IMG/VR virus record: IMGVR_UViG_3300045999_004776
Span: 1 to 31,507 of that record
Strand: one strand, 5' to 3'
Source: a virus
Length of the DNA: 31,507 nt
Below the pieces are notes generated by a model that had not been told where the DNA came from, made no database searches, and saw only the letters and a program-made list of their open reading frames with translations. Both the position numbers and the translations under genes were made by a program. Shown piece by piece: positions 1 through 6,871 of this stretch. Position 1 is the first letter of the stretch; each line of letters begins with the position of its first letter.

Positions 1-273
1 AGAATCAACTATTAAATATTCTTCATCAATATCACCTTCATAATAAAACGATTCAATTTTTTGCTTTTTTAAAAATTGTCTAATAAATACGGAACGAATA
101 CAAATAAATACATAACTTTTATTTAGTACATCGTTTGTAAAGCATTTATCGTAACTCGAATACAAGTGCATTTTTATATAAGTTTCCTGCACTATGTCTT
201 CCGCATCTTGTTTAGAGAATACAGAAGCCATTTTAATTAACTCTTTATGATACTTGTATAGTTCGTTTAACAT
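1..273 (-). CDS. ECF-like RNA polymerase sigma factor, N-terminal part (continues at the right end)
   Basis: N-terminal half of a sigma-70 family factor of the ECF type. ATG at 273; the frame stays open to the left edge and, through the 104-bp repeat, continues in frame at 31400 to a stop at 31161, giving 169 aa in all. Residues about 22-40 (DAEDIVQETYIKMH) match sigma region 2, which binds core polymerase and melts the -10 element. Upstream in frame there is no other ATG before a stop. It lies just after the early genes and is the first gene of the late block, so it is the obvious candidate to redirect host polymerase to late promoters. Its leader contains a predicted pseudoknot hairpin ending 10 nt before the ATG. 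Family assignment is from motifs only. Confidence 0.85.
   Translation of the reverse strand, partial: MLNELYKYHKELIKMASVFSKQDAEDIVQETYIKMHLYSSYDKCFTNDVLNKSYVFICIRSVFIRQFLKKQKIESFYYEGDIDEEYLIVDS
4..107. repeat. Left copy of 104-bp terminal direct repeat
   Basis: Identical to 31401-31504 over 104 bases. The match stops three bases from each window end (aga at 1-3, tct at 31505-31507 do not match). The repeat lies wholly inside the sigma-factor reading frame, and joining the copies keeps the frame open, so it is best read as assembly overlap of a circular or circularly permuted genome. A true terminal redundancy cannot be excluded. Confidence 0.93.
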
Positions 274-283
274 ATTTAATAAT

Positions 284-361
284 AACCGCTTAAAACTAAC
301 AAAAAAGCGGTTGTGTATAATTTTAAATATCGTAAGAACGTCTTTAGTTTTTGTAAATATA
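284..361 (-). promoter_or_regulatory. Promoter box plus pseudoknot leader of the sigma-factor gene
   Basis: Reading leftward: a TATATTTA box (361-354), then AAAACTAA (351-344), a linker with GATATTTAA, then the hairpin AACCGCTT/AAGCGGTT (312-305 with 291-284, 8 bp perfect). The 13-nt loop contains TTAGTTTT (299-292), the exact complement of the 5' arm. The two stems form a canonical H-type pseudoknot. No U-run follows, and the start codon is 10 nt downstream, so control of translation is likelier here than termination. Same architecture as 1562-1648, 5729-5831 and 21082-21155. Confidence 0.6.
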
Positions 362-368
362 CAATTAA

Positions 369-509
369 TTATTTAATACCATAATAAAAATAATCTAATT
401 TTTTTATAATTTCTTTTAATCGTGTTGGATTTTGTTTCGTAACATAAAGTTTATTTTTCTCGATTTCCAATTCTTGTAAGGATTGTTGTTTAGGTTTCGG
501 TTGTTTCAT
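369..509 (-). CDS. Small hypothetical protein, 46 aa
   Basis: Lys-rich 46-aa protein beginning MKQPKPKQQSLQEL and ending in YYGIK. I chose the ATG at 509; in-frame starts further upstream lie deep inside the preceding nuclease gene in another frame. It overlaps the end of the VRR-NUC gene by 20 nt and is the last gene before the sigma-factor leader. No family recognised. Confidence 0.5.
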   Translation of the reverse strand: MKQPKPKQQSLQELEIEKNKLYVTKQNPTRLKEIIKKLDYFYYGIK

Positions 510-759
510 TTGGGTATATTTTTCCTTTAGTGTCTTGAAGGCAAAAAGCATCAAAACCATTTTTAATTAAACTATCAATTACAAATTTTTGTAAAGGTTT
601 TAATGTATCGTTTTTTTCTTTACATTCAATCCAAATACATTTTCCATTTTTCATTGCTAACAAGTCAGGATATCCGCTATCTACAAATTTAACAACTTTT
701 ACAACTGTATAACCTTTTTTTTGATATTCTTTTTTTACTTTAGTTTGAAATACGCTCAT
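490..759 (-). CDS. VRR-NUC domain nuclease
   Basis: An 89-aa protein that is essentially one VRR-NUC domain, the minimal PD-(D/E)XK fold of phage Holliday-junction resolvase-like and repair nucleases. Visible active-site residues are P31-D32 in GYPDLLAMKNGK and E45-C-K47 in IWIECKEK, followed by a helix with LQKFVIDSLIKNGF typical of the family. It follows the helicase and homing endonuclease in the replication block and would act on branched or broken phage DNA. ATG at 759. Length is normal for stand-alone phage members. Confidence 0.85.
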   Translation of the reverse strand: MSVFQTKVKKEYQKKGYTVVKVVKFVDSGYPDLLAMKNGKCIWIECKEKNDTLKPLQKFVIDSLIKNGFDAFCLQDTKGKIYPNETTET

Positions 760-774
760 ACGCTTTTAATGTTT

Positions 775-1551
775 TTATATGTAAATTAAATTTGTTTTAT
801 TTTTATATCTTCCACTTAACATTTGACCAATATATCTATAAGAATATTTAAAATGATAAGTATTAAAAGCATCTTTTAAACATTCATAAAAAATTCCATT
901 TTCAGTATTTAAAACTATTTTTGCATTATTATTTAATCCTCCTTTTCTTTTTCCTTTATGAGATTCACTCATATTTTTTTTCCAATTTTCATCAAATTTT
1001 ATTCCTTTTCTTTTTTCACCATTTATTTTAGTAGATATTAAATGTTTTTCTTTTTGTATGGATGATAAAACATATTCAGAATTTTTCTTTTTAATTATAT
1101 TTATTGTTTCCTCACTATGTTTTTTACCATAAAAAGGATTATCTTTTCCAAAACCAACATACCTATTTTTAGATAAATTTACTATGCTTTTTAATCTATG
1201 TGATTCGCTTTGTTTTTTTCCTATTCTTGATTCACTCATTTTTTTCTTTGATTCTTTTGAGTGTCTATATTTTAAACTATTTAAATCTACTTCCATTATA
1301 TTTAAACCTAAGGATGTAGATTTATATAAATTAATATAATATGATTCATTTTTATTTAAATCACATTCTAAACATTCTATTATAATTTCAAAACTATGGT
1401 TATCTACTCCATATTTTAAAAAAGAATTATAAAGTTTTTTTTGATTTTTACAATCTAAATTTTTATAATTATTAAATCTTTTTTTAATATTAATGCTTTG
1501 TCCAATGTAAATTTTTCCACTTGGTGAAGTAATTTTATATATTCCTATCAT
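775..1551 (-). CDS. GIY-YIG homing endonuclease with NUMOD3 repeats
   Basis: A 258-aa free-standing homing endonuclease of the I-TevI type. The catalytic domain is at residues 1-90, with GIY at 3-5, YIG at 15-17, Arg25 and Glu69 at the positions of the catalytic Arg and Glu. It is followed by NUMOD3-type DNA-binding repeats (HSKESKKKMSESRIGKK, then NPFYGKKHSEE, then SESHKGKRKGG) and a C-terminal domain with a helix-turn-helix look ending NKTNLIYI. Such genes spread by cutting unoccupied sites in related phages. It sits between the helicase and the VRR-NUC gene and has a private promoter box and an attenuator-like leader ending 10 nt before its ATG. No split host gene or group I intron core was recognised around it. 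Confidence 0.92.
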   Translation of the reverse strand: MIGIYKITSPSGKIYIGQSINIKKRFNNYKNLDCKNQKKLYNSFLKYGVDNHSFEIIIECLECDLNKNESYYINLYKSTSLGLNIMEVDLNSLKYRHSKESKKKMSESRIGKKQSESHRLKSIVNLSKNRYVGFGKDNPFYGKKHSEETINIIKKKNSEYVLSSIQKEKHLISTKINGEKRKGIKFDENWKKNMSESHKGKRKGGLNNNAKIVLNTENGIFYECLKDAFNTYHFKYSYRYIGQMLSGRYKNKTNLIYI

Positions 1552-1561
1552 AATAAAAAAA

Positions 1562-1648
1562 CCCGCAAATCAAAAGGTGGTCGTCTTTATCAATGCGGGA
1601 ATTTATTTAATATTTTTAATTAGGCGACCACTCCTGAATACAAATATA
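1562..1648 (-). promoter_or_regulatory. Promoter box and pseudoknot/terminator leader of the GIY-YIG gene
   Basis: Leftward: TATATTTG (1648-1641), then AGGAGTGGTCGCC near the expected 5' end, an A/T-rich linker, and the hairpin CCCGCA/TGCGGG (1599-1594 with 1567-1562). Its loop holds CGACCAC (1583-1577), complementary to GTGGTCG of the 5' arm (1631-1625). Inside the loop AAAG/CTTT can extend the stem. Seven U residues follow (1561-1555), and the ATG is at 1551. This is terminator geometry directly in front of a start codon, with the loop tied to the 5' end. It could also end helicase transcripts (stop at 1654), but the promoter box between makes a leader role likely. Confidence 0.65.
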
Positions 1649-1653
1649 CAAAA

Positions 1654-2865
1654 TTATTTTAACTTATTATACATTGCTAATGTAAAATTTTTTTTATTTT
1701 TAACTGTTAAATATATTTTTTCAGTTAAAGAACCTTTACTAAATATAAAATAAACATTACTTTTTTTTCTATCAATAGTAGTCATTCTATCAATACTTTG
1801 TATAAAATGTGTACCAGAAAAAGATAAATTATAATAAATTAAAGCATCTGCCTTGCTTAAATTAACACCCATACTTGAAGAATATTGTTGTCCAATATAG
1901 TTTTTATTTGAATTATTAAATTCATCTAAATCAGTAGTATAATTATCTTTAAAAACTTCTTTTAATAAATCTAATTCAGCTTTATAATAATAAAATATTG
2001 CTATTTTTTTATCTTTAAATTTTTCTTTAATAAAATTACCTTTACTATAATCTAAAATTTTATAATTCATACTATCAAAAATAATTGTACCATTTTCTAA
2101 TTGATGAATTTTTTGCATCATTTTTGCAGCATTATCTGCTAATATTGTTTCTTCTTTTCCTTTAATAAATTTATCTTGTTTTAATTTTTTTATTAAATTT
2201 TCACATAACAAAGGAAAGTAAATAACATTTTCATTTATAACATTTTCAAAACCAGCTTCTTCTTGCGTAAATTTATGTAATACCTTTTCAATACGTTTTG
2301 AAATTAAATCATTTTTAGCATTAGAATAATCATTGCTTTGTCCGTATGCTGTATAAATTAATTTAGGGATAACGTAATCTTTAGCATATTTGTAGAAATT
2401 TGTATATTCTTTAAACGGACTATTTTTAGAAATCCAAAATTGATTATACCATTGTGAATAAGATTCACTTGCTGGAGTTCCTGAAAGGTAAACAATTTTA
2501 GTATTAAAGAATAATTCTTTTAAAAGTTTAGTTCTTTTGCTTGGTTTTGGAAATGCACCTATTGAGTGTGCTTCATCTAATATACATAAATCGTATTTAT
2601 CTTTAACCTTATGCAACGATTCGTAATTTACTACTACTAACTCATAATTAAAACCAAAGTCCTTAAAATCGCTTAAAATTGAGTCAATCGCTTTTTTCTT
2701 TGTAATAAAAATAACTTTAGTAGCTTTTATATTATCAGCTATTTGTAAAGCTGTTAATGTTTTGCCTGTTCTTTGAGTATGTTGTAGATAAACTATTCCG
2801 TATTTAGTTAAAATTTCGGTACATTCATTTGCATTTTTTATCTGATAACCTCTTAATTGCTTCAT
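1654..2865 (-). CDS. Superfamily 2 DNA helicase/ATPase
   Basis: A 403-aa SF2 helicase of the SNF2/DEAD-like phage type. Motif I (Walker A) HTQRTGKT is at 29-36, motif II LDEAH at 96-100, motif III-like LSGTPA at about 127-132, and motif VI-like QSIDRMTTI at about 362-370. It probably translocates on or unwinds DNA during phage replication or recombination. It lies immediately downstream of the iteron array, in the same orientation as the primase upstream of it. ATG at 2865, with only an A/T-rich leader and no Shine-Dalgarno. Exact subfamily cannot be fixed by eye. Confidence 0.88.
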   Translation of the reverse strand: MKQLRGYQIKNANECTEILTKYGIVYLQHTQRTGKTLTALQIADNIKATKVIFITKKKAIDSILSDFKDFGFNYELVVVNYESLHKVKDKYDLCILDEAHSIGAFPKPSKRTKLLKELFFNTKIVYLSGTPASESYSQWYNQFWISKNSPFKEYTNFYKYAKDYVIPKLIYTAYGQSNDYSNAKNDLISKRIEKVLHKFTQEEAGFENVINENVIYFPLLCENLIKKLKQDKFIKGKEETILADNAAKMMQKIHQLENGTIIFDSMNYKILDYSKGNFIKEKFKDKKIAIFYYYKAELDLLKEVFKDNYTTDLDEFNNSNKNYIGQQYSSSMGVNLSKADALIYYNLSFSGTHFIQSIDRMTTIDRKKSNVYFIFSKGSLTEKIYLTVKNKKNFTLAMYNKLK

Positions 2866-2883
2866 AATTTAATTTTTTTTTAG

Positions 2884-3154
2884 GTGTAACATAGTGTAAC
2901 CTTTTAGTGTAACCTTTTTTAGGCAAATGTTACACCTGTTTTTCAATGTTTATAGTACTTCGCAAGGTTTTTTAGGTGTAACGGTTACAGTTGAAAAATT
3001 TTTTTTTATTTTTTTTATTTTTTTTATTTTTAATTATAGGTGTAACATAGGTTACACGTTACACCTATTTCCTTTCTTAACCCTTATAAACATTGATTTT
3101 TAGGTGTAACATCGTAGTGTAACATACTGTAACCTTTTTTAAAAAATGTTACAC
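2884..3154. other. Iteron array with A/T-rich core, candidate replication origin
   Basis: Eleven exact heptamers GTGTAAC or its complement lie in about 270 bp: forward at 2884, 2894, 2907, 2976, 3040, 3104, 3117; reverse at 2929, 3051, 3058, 3148. Two more differ by one base (2984, 3127). A longer unit TAGGTGTAAC starts at 2881, 2973, 3037 and 3101, the last three exactly 64 bp apart. Between them, 2991-3035 is an almost pure A/T tract that could be the unwinding element. The array sits between the primase-helicase and helicase genes. Known logic: iterons plus an A/T-rich element next to replication genes mark origins. A repressor-operator role is the alternative. Confidence 0.72.
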
Positions 3155-5460
3155 TATTTGCCTTCAATCTGTTTTAAAAGTCTATTTACTTGCTGTCTAC
3201 TGATTCCTAAAATTTCAGCAGTTTGACTTCTATTAAAATCAGGATTTTCTTCATAAATCAATTTTAACTTTTCAAAATTATTTTTACCAGCTTTAGAAGT
3301 TGTTTTTAAATTAATAACAGTTGCAGTATTTACCTTTAATTTTTTAGCAGTAGCTACAAAGTACTTACTTAATTTTTCCGCTTTTAAAACACTTTCTTTT
3401 GAAACTTCTAATACATTACCACCCGCACTAAAATTTTCATCAAAAGCGTGTATTAAAAGTGCAAATCTTGGTATGTAACTTTTTTGTTTAGGGTACATAG
3501 ATTTTAAATACTCATTTTCTTCATCTGAATTTTGATAGGTTGTAATTTCGTTAAATATTCTTATCCATTCAATCCTCGCTTCATCTGAAAATTTAGCAGT
3601 CATTGGAATAATATTATTTTCGTTATCCCTTTGAATAACGTATTTTAATTTATCAAAAAATGCAATAATATTTTCTTTGTACCAATCCAATACATCATAA
3701 GATAATTCATTCTCATTATAGGTTTCTATTTTTGCATCAGGGAAACTTAAAAGCATTCTATCCATAAAACCATTATCTTTATTTTCTTCTGTATAAAAAT
3801 GACTTAATATGTTTGGTTGAATACCTCCTAATACAGGTACAAATGGTTTATCTACATACGAACCTTTACGAGTTAAACGATTAAGATTTACAGCCTTTCC
3901 ACTCCAAACAGAAAGCCAAAATTCCAAATCTGAACCCGCTCTATATTTATTCATATCCTTTAACCACCCAGCAAGTTCATCTTTAAAAATACCTACTGCA
4001 TTATCGCTTTCTTGGTGCAAGTCAACTAAAGCCTCTAAAGTAATATCATTTGCTATAAATTGCGTTTTAATAGGTTTTTCAATATAAGGAACTTCTTTTT
4101 TTTCTTTTTTATCTAATGCGTTATATTGTTCCCACACTTCAATTTCTTTGTAATACTTTTTAATTTCACGTTGATTAATTTTAAGAAGCGGAAAAAGTAT
4201 ATTGTTAATACTTGGTGTTTTACCTATACCAGCTTTTCCAACTAAAGAAATCCATAAACTTGCATTTTCAGTCCAACCTCTTTTAACTTCCATTTCAATA
4301 GAATTACCAATACAAATAGAAATTAGCCAAAGTAAAGAACAACCCATATAATCAATATTTGAATCTAATTTAGAATTACATTCTATAATATAATTTTGCA
4401 TCGGTTTTGGAAAAATGTCAATAGGGAAAACTAAATCGGTTTCATTAACTAAATAGTTTGAAATTTCAGTTTCGTTATTTGGCAAAAACTTCTCCTTTTC
4501 CTTTATTATTTTTTCAATTCGTGAACCATAACCGAGTTTATACAATTCTTTACTTGAGTCTGAAAAATTACCATTATGATATTTATAAGTAAAAGCAACA
4601 AAAGGCGTTATTAATTTTTCGTGTGGGAATATTGTTCCAGTACTAAAAAGATACATACAACCACTATCTTTAAAAATATAACCACTATGTGGACTTAACG
4701 CACCATTTCTTTTAATAACGTATCTTTTATTATGATTTGCTACTATACTAAAATCACTTTGTATTAAATCTAAAATATTAGTTTTTTCGTTATAGTCTTG
4801 CCAAGGTGTAATTTGTCCTGTTGCAAACTCTGTTTTTTCTTTTTTAGGTTCAATTGTAATTTCTTCGACATAGTTATACATACGACTAAAAGAAAACAAT
4901 ATTTCCCTATCTTCATCTGAAATGTATTCTACTTCAAAATAATTTTTTTTAGAAACTTTATTTTCAGGATACGCAAAAACATAACCCCATCTTCCTCTAG
5001 TTTCAATTACAGCTTCTTTATGTCCTTTTAATTTAGCAAGTTTTAAATTACCTTCTATTCTTTTAGTTTTATAGAGTATATGATAACCAGCGTTTTTAGT
5101 TTTATAGATAACAAATTTATCTTCAAAATCTAAAATGTTATCTTGCAAATATCCTATAAACTCATTCCAAAATTCTTTTTGTTCTTTTGCTGTTGAGAAT
5201 ACTTTTAAATCAATATCTAAAACTTCCAAATCTTCAAAACCTGTAACAAGTCCAAAAGCGGTTGTAGGTTTAATTTCGTGAATAATTCCATCTTTGTCAG
5301 TCCATTTTTTGCCACCTTTATACTCTAATCTTTCGGTTAATTGTGTAGGTGTTAATTTTTCATTTTGTTGTTTAGTCCAACTAAAGTTAGGGATTTTATT
5401 TTCACCTACTGTAATAACTGAAAATTGTTCTAAAAACTTTAATACTTTTTGATTTTCCAT
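3154..5460 (-). CDS. Primase-polymerase / DUF3987 helicase fusion with C-terminal HTH
   Basis: A 768-aa replication protein. The N-terminus is a bifunctional primase-polymerase (AEP) domain: metal-binding D82 and D84 in VLDIDLK, NAGYHILYK at about 123-131, and ETRGRWGYVFAYP at about 153-165. The middle is a DUF3987-type P-loop ATPase/helicase with Walker A GKAGIGKT (408-415) and a Walker B-like IFKDELAGW (about 491-499). The last 30 residues form a helix-turn-helix (FNRSQTAEILGISRQQVNRL). It would prime and unwind DNA at the phage origin. Its stop codon lies in the last iteron, so the HTH is a natural candidate to bind those repeats (inference). ATG at 5460, 3 nt after the upstream gene's stop. 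Confidence 0.9.
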   Translation of the reverse strand: MENQKVLKFLEQFSVITVGENKIPNFSWTKQQNEKLTPTQLTERLEYKGGKKWTDKDGIIHEIKPTTAFGLVTGFEDLEVLDIDLKVFSTAKEQKEFWNEFIGYLQDNILDFEDKFVIYKTKNAGYHILYKTKRIEGNLKLAKLKGHKEAVIETRGRWGYVFAYPENKVSKKNYFEVEYISDEDREILFSFSRMYNYVEEITIEPKKEKTEFATGQITPWQDYNEKTNILDLIQSDFSIVANHNKRYVIKRNGALSPHSGYIFKDSGCMYLFSTGTIFPHEKLITPFVAFTYKYHNGNFSDSSKELYKLGYGSRIEKIIKEKEKFLPNNETEISNYLVNETDLVFPIDIFPKPMQNYIIECNSKLDSNIDYMGCSLLWLISICIGNSIEMEVKRGWTENASLWISLVGKAGIGKTPSINNILFPLLKINQREIKKYYKEIEVWEQYNALDKKEKKEVPYIEKPIKTQFIANDITLEALVDLHQESDNAVGIFKDELAGWLKDMNKYRAGSDLEFWLSVWSGKAVNLNRLTRKGSYVDKPFVPVLGGIQPNILSHFYTEENKDNGFMDRMLLSFPDAKIETYNENELSYDVLDWYKENIIAFFDKLKYVIQRDNENNIIPMTAKFSDEARIEWIRIFNEITTYQNSDEENEYLKSMYPKQKSYIPRFALLIHAFDENFSAGGNVLEVSKESVLKAEKLSKYFVATAKKLKVNTATVINLKTTSKAGKNNFEKLKLIYEENPDFNRSQTAEILGISRQQVNRLLKQIEGK

Positions 5461-5463
5461 AAA

Positions 5464-5709
5464 TTAAAGTTCTTTAAAAGTTATTAATTTATGTTCAATA
5501 TTGTACTCGTTAAAAAATTCCCACGCATTAGATATTAGATTCTTTTCTTCTAATTTAGGTTGTTTTTCCCAAATAACACATAAATCACCTTTATGGTCGT
5601 GTAGCATATAAATATGCTTTAATTCGTGATAAGATAGCATTTGTCTTAATGTTCTTAATCTCTCATCTGCGTAGCTTTCACCTCCGCCATCTGTTCTTAA
5701 AATTCTCAT
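5464..5709 (-). CDS. Hypothetical protein, 81 aa
   Basis: Unrecognised 81-aa soluble protein starting MRILRTDGGGESYADERL. ATG at 5709 is chosen because the upstream in-frame codons lie within the leader hairpin. It is the first gene of a two-gene unit with the primase-helicase (3 nt spacing) and is preceded by its own promoter box and pseudoknot/terminator leader. Position suggests a replication-associated or regulatory role, but no motif supports a specific function. Confidence 0.65.
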   Translation of the reverse strand: MRILRTDGGGESYADERLRTLRQMLSYHELKHIYMLHDHKGDLCVIWEKQPKLEEKNLISNAWEFFNEYNIEHKLITFKEL

Positions 5710-5728
5710 ATAAATATAATTTAAAATT

Positions 5729-5831
5729 AAAAAAGCCTTATAATGCTTCAAGGCGTCCACTCCTATCCACATTATAAGGCAAATATTTTATTGTAGATTT
5801 TGTGGACGTTTCAACTACTTTTACAAAAGTA
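5729..5831 (-). promoter_or_regulatory. Promoter box and pseudoknot/terminator leader ahead of the primase operon
   Basis: Leftward: TACTTTTG box (5831-5824), a 5' arm CGTCCAC (5808-5802), an A/T linker, then an 11-bp perfect hairpin GCCTTATAATG/CATTATAAGGC (5780-5770 with 5745-5735). The 24-nt loop contains GTGGACG (5760-5754), complementary to the arm. Six U residues follow (5734-5729) and the ATG is at 5709. The loop also contains AGGAGTGGACGCC, matching AGGAGTGGTCGCC of the GIY-YIG leader except for one base, and the partner arm changes to match. A separate terminator (5856-5883) already ends the SSB operon, so this one acts on the leader transcript itself. Confidence 0.68.
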
Positions 5832-5855
5832 CAAAAAAAATTAATACAAAAAACA

Positions 5856-5883
5856 AAATCCCTAAAAAATTAATTAGGGATTT
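5856..5883 (-). terminator. Intrinsic terminator after the SSB-like gene
   Basis: Hairpin AAATCCCTAA/TTAGGGATTT (10 bp, 5883-5874 with 5865-5856) followed leftward by TGTTTTTT. It lies 45 nt past the SSB-like stop codon and closes the recombination operon that starts near 7.4 kb or further upstream. Confidence 0.8.
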
Positions 5884-5927
5884 CTAAATCAAATGTATTA
5901 ATTAACATTTTTAACATCGGGTGTTCT

Positions 5928-6260
5928 CTAAAATGGTAAATTATCACTGGGTGCTTCTTGCGTTGGTGCAGCTTGTTCTTTATTGCCTTCAAATGCATTA
6001 ATTTTCCAACCTTGCACTGAATTAAAATACTTTGTTTCCCCTTGTGGATTTGTCCATTCACGACCTCGTAAATTAATTGAAACCTCAACTTCTTGACCTA
6101 CTGAATATTTATCTAATACATCGCATTTATCTTGTCCAAACTCTATTAAAATGTGCTGTGGATATTGCTCATTTGTTGTTACTACTAATTCACGCTTTTT
6201 GTAAGTTGTTGTTACTTCTTGCGTTGGATTGATTACTTTAATTTTGCCTGATACTACCAT
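5928..6260 (-). CDS. Single-stranded DNA-binding-like protein (DUF3127 type)
   Basis: A 110-aa OB-fold-like protein of the DUF3127 kind, frequent in Bacteroidota and their phages. Signs are the N-terminal MVVSGKIKVINPTQEV strand and the central VSINLRGREWTNPQGETKYFNSVQGWKI. After a flexible Q/A/P linker it ends SDNLPF, like the acidic tail of bacterial SSB that recruits partner proteins. It overlaps the end of the exonuclease gene by 7 nt. It would coat single strands made by the exonuclease during recombination or replication. ATG at 6260. Confidence 0.8.
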   Translation of the reverse strand: MVVSGKIKVINPTQEVTTTYKKRELVVTTNEQYPQHILIEFGQDKCDVLDKYSVGQEVEVSINLRGREWTNPQGETKYFNSVQGWKINAFEGNKEQAAPTQEAPSDNLPF

Positions 6261-6871
6261 TGTTTATTTGTTTTAATTTTGTTAATATAATCTAATTTAA
6301 TTTCAATTACTTCTTTTAATCGTTCTTTTATTTTTTCAATCATAGCTTCATCACGTTCAACTATAATTTCGTGATAATATTCAGTACCCTCGTGAACTAA
6401 ATAATTAAAGAAATACGCTTTATTTCTATTTGTGGCTAACATTTGCATTTGCATCTGTGCATAATATTTAGAATCGATTTCATTTGTTGCAACTAATTTA
6501 AAAAATGTTGAACTTTTTGGACATTTAATTTCAAGAATTGCATTGTCTGAAACTAAACCATCAGGAGATGCTCCAGCGTGTTCTTCAAAATTAAAGAAAC
6601 CACAATTTTCTACTTCTAAAAATTCAAGTCCTTTTAATTCTTTAAACTTTGCAAAAGCTAATGGTTCTGTATCAATTCCGTTTTGCATATCGTAGCTGAT
6701 ATAGTTTTCTTCAAACTCTCCGTAAAGTTCTTCAATAGCTTTATCAATTGCAAAATTTTTACCTGTTTCACCAAGTCCACGAACTCCTAAAATTTTAACA
6801 ATTTCACTTGCTGTAAATTTACCATATCTTTGGTTTTTCCATTCGTTACTTCGTTGTGCAATATTCTCCAT
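6254..6871 (-). CDS. YqaJ-type recombination exonuclease
   Basis: A 205-aa PD-(D/E)XK nuclease of the YqaJ/lambda-exonuclease family, which resects double-stranded ends for phage recombination. The active site is visible as GASPDGL (D104) and LEIKCPKS (E114, K116). An N-terminal RSNEWKNQRYGKFTASEI motif and a downstream YYAQMQMQML helix (about 140-150) are typical of the family. The ATG at 6871 is used; the next in-frame upstream start is a TTG inside the previous gene. It overlaps that gene by 26 nt and the SSB-like gene by 7 nt, forming a recombination cluster. Confidence 0.9.
   Translation of the reverse strand: MENIAQRSNEWKNQRYGKFTASEIVKILGVRGLGETGKNFAIDKAIEELYGEFEENYISYDMQNGIDTEPLAFAKFKELKGLEFLEVENCGFFNFEEHAGASPDGLVSDNAILEIKCPKSSTFFKLVATNEIDSKYYAQMQMQMLATNRNKAYFFNYLVHEGTEYYHEIIVERDEAMIEKIKERLKEVIEIKLDYINKIKTNKQW

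Noticed and set aside
1622-1637. AGGAG in the GIY-YIG leader as a Shine-Dalgarno site
   Set aside because: It lies over 70 nt from the start codon, and the other genes here lack Shine-Dalgarno sequences; it works better as the pseudoknot arm.
2884-3154. Repeat array considered as a CRISPR
   Set aside because: Repeats are only 7-11 bp, in both orientations, at irregular spacing, and no cas gene is present; they fit iterons.
5870-6088. 72-aa minus-strand ORF overlapping the SSB-like gene
   Set aside because: A shifted-frame shadow of the SSB-like gene; its only unshared part is a short tail next to the terminator.
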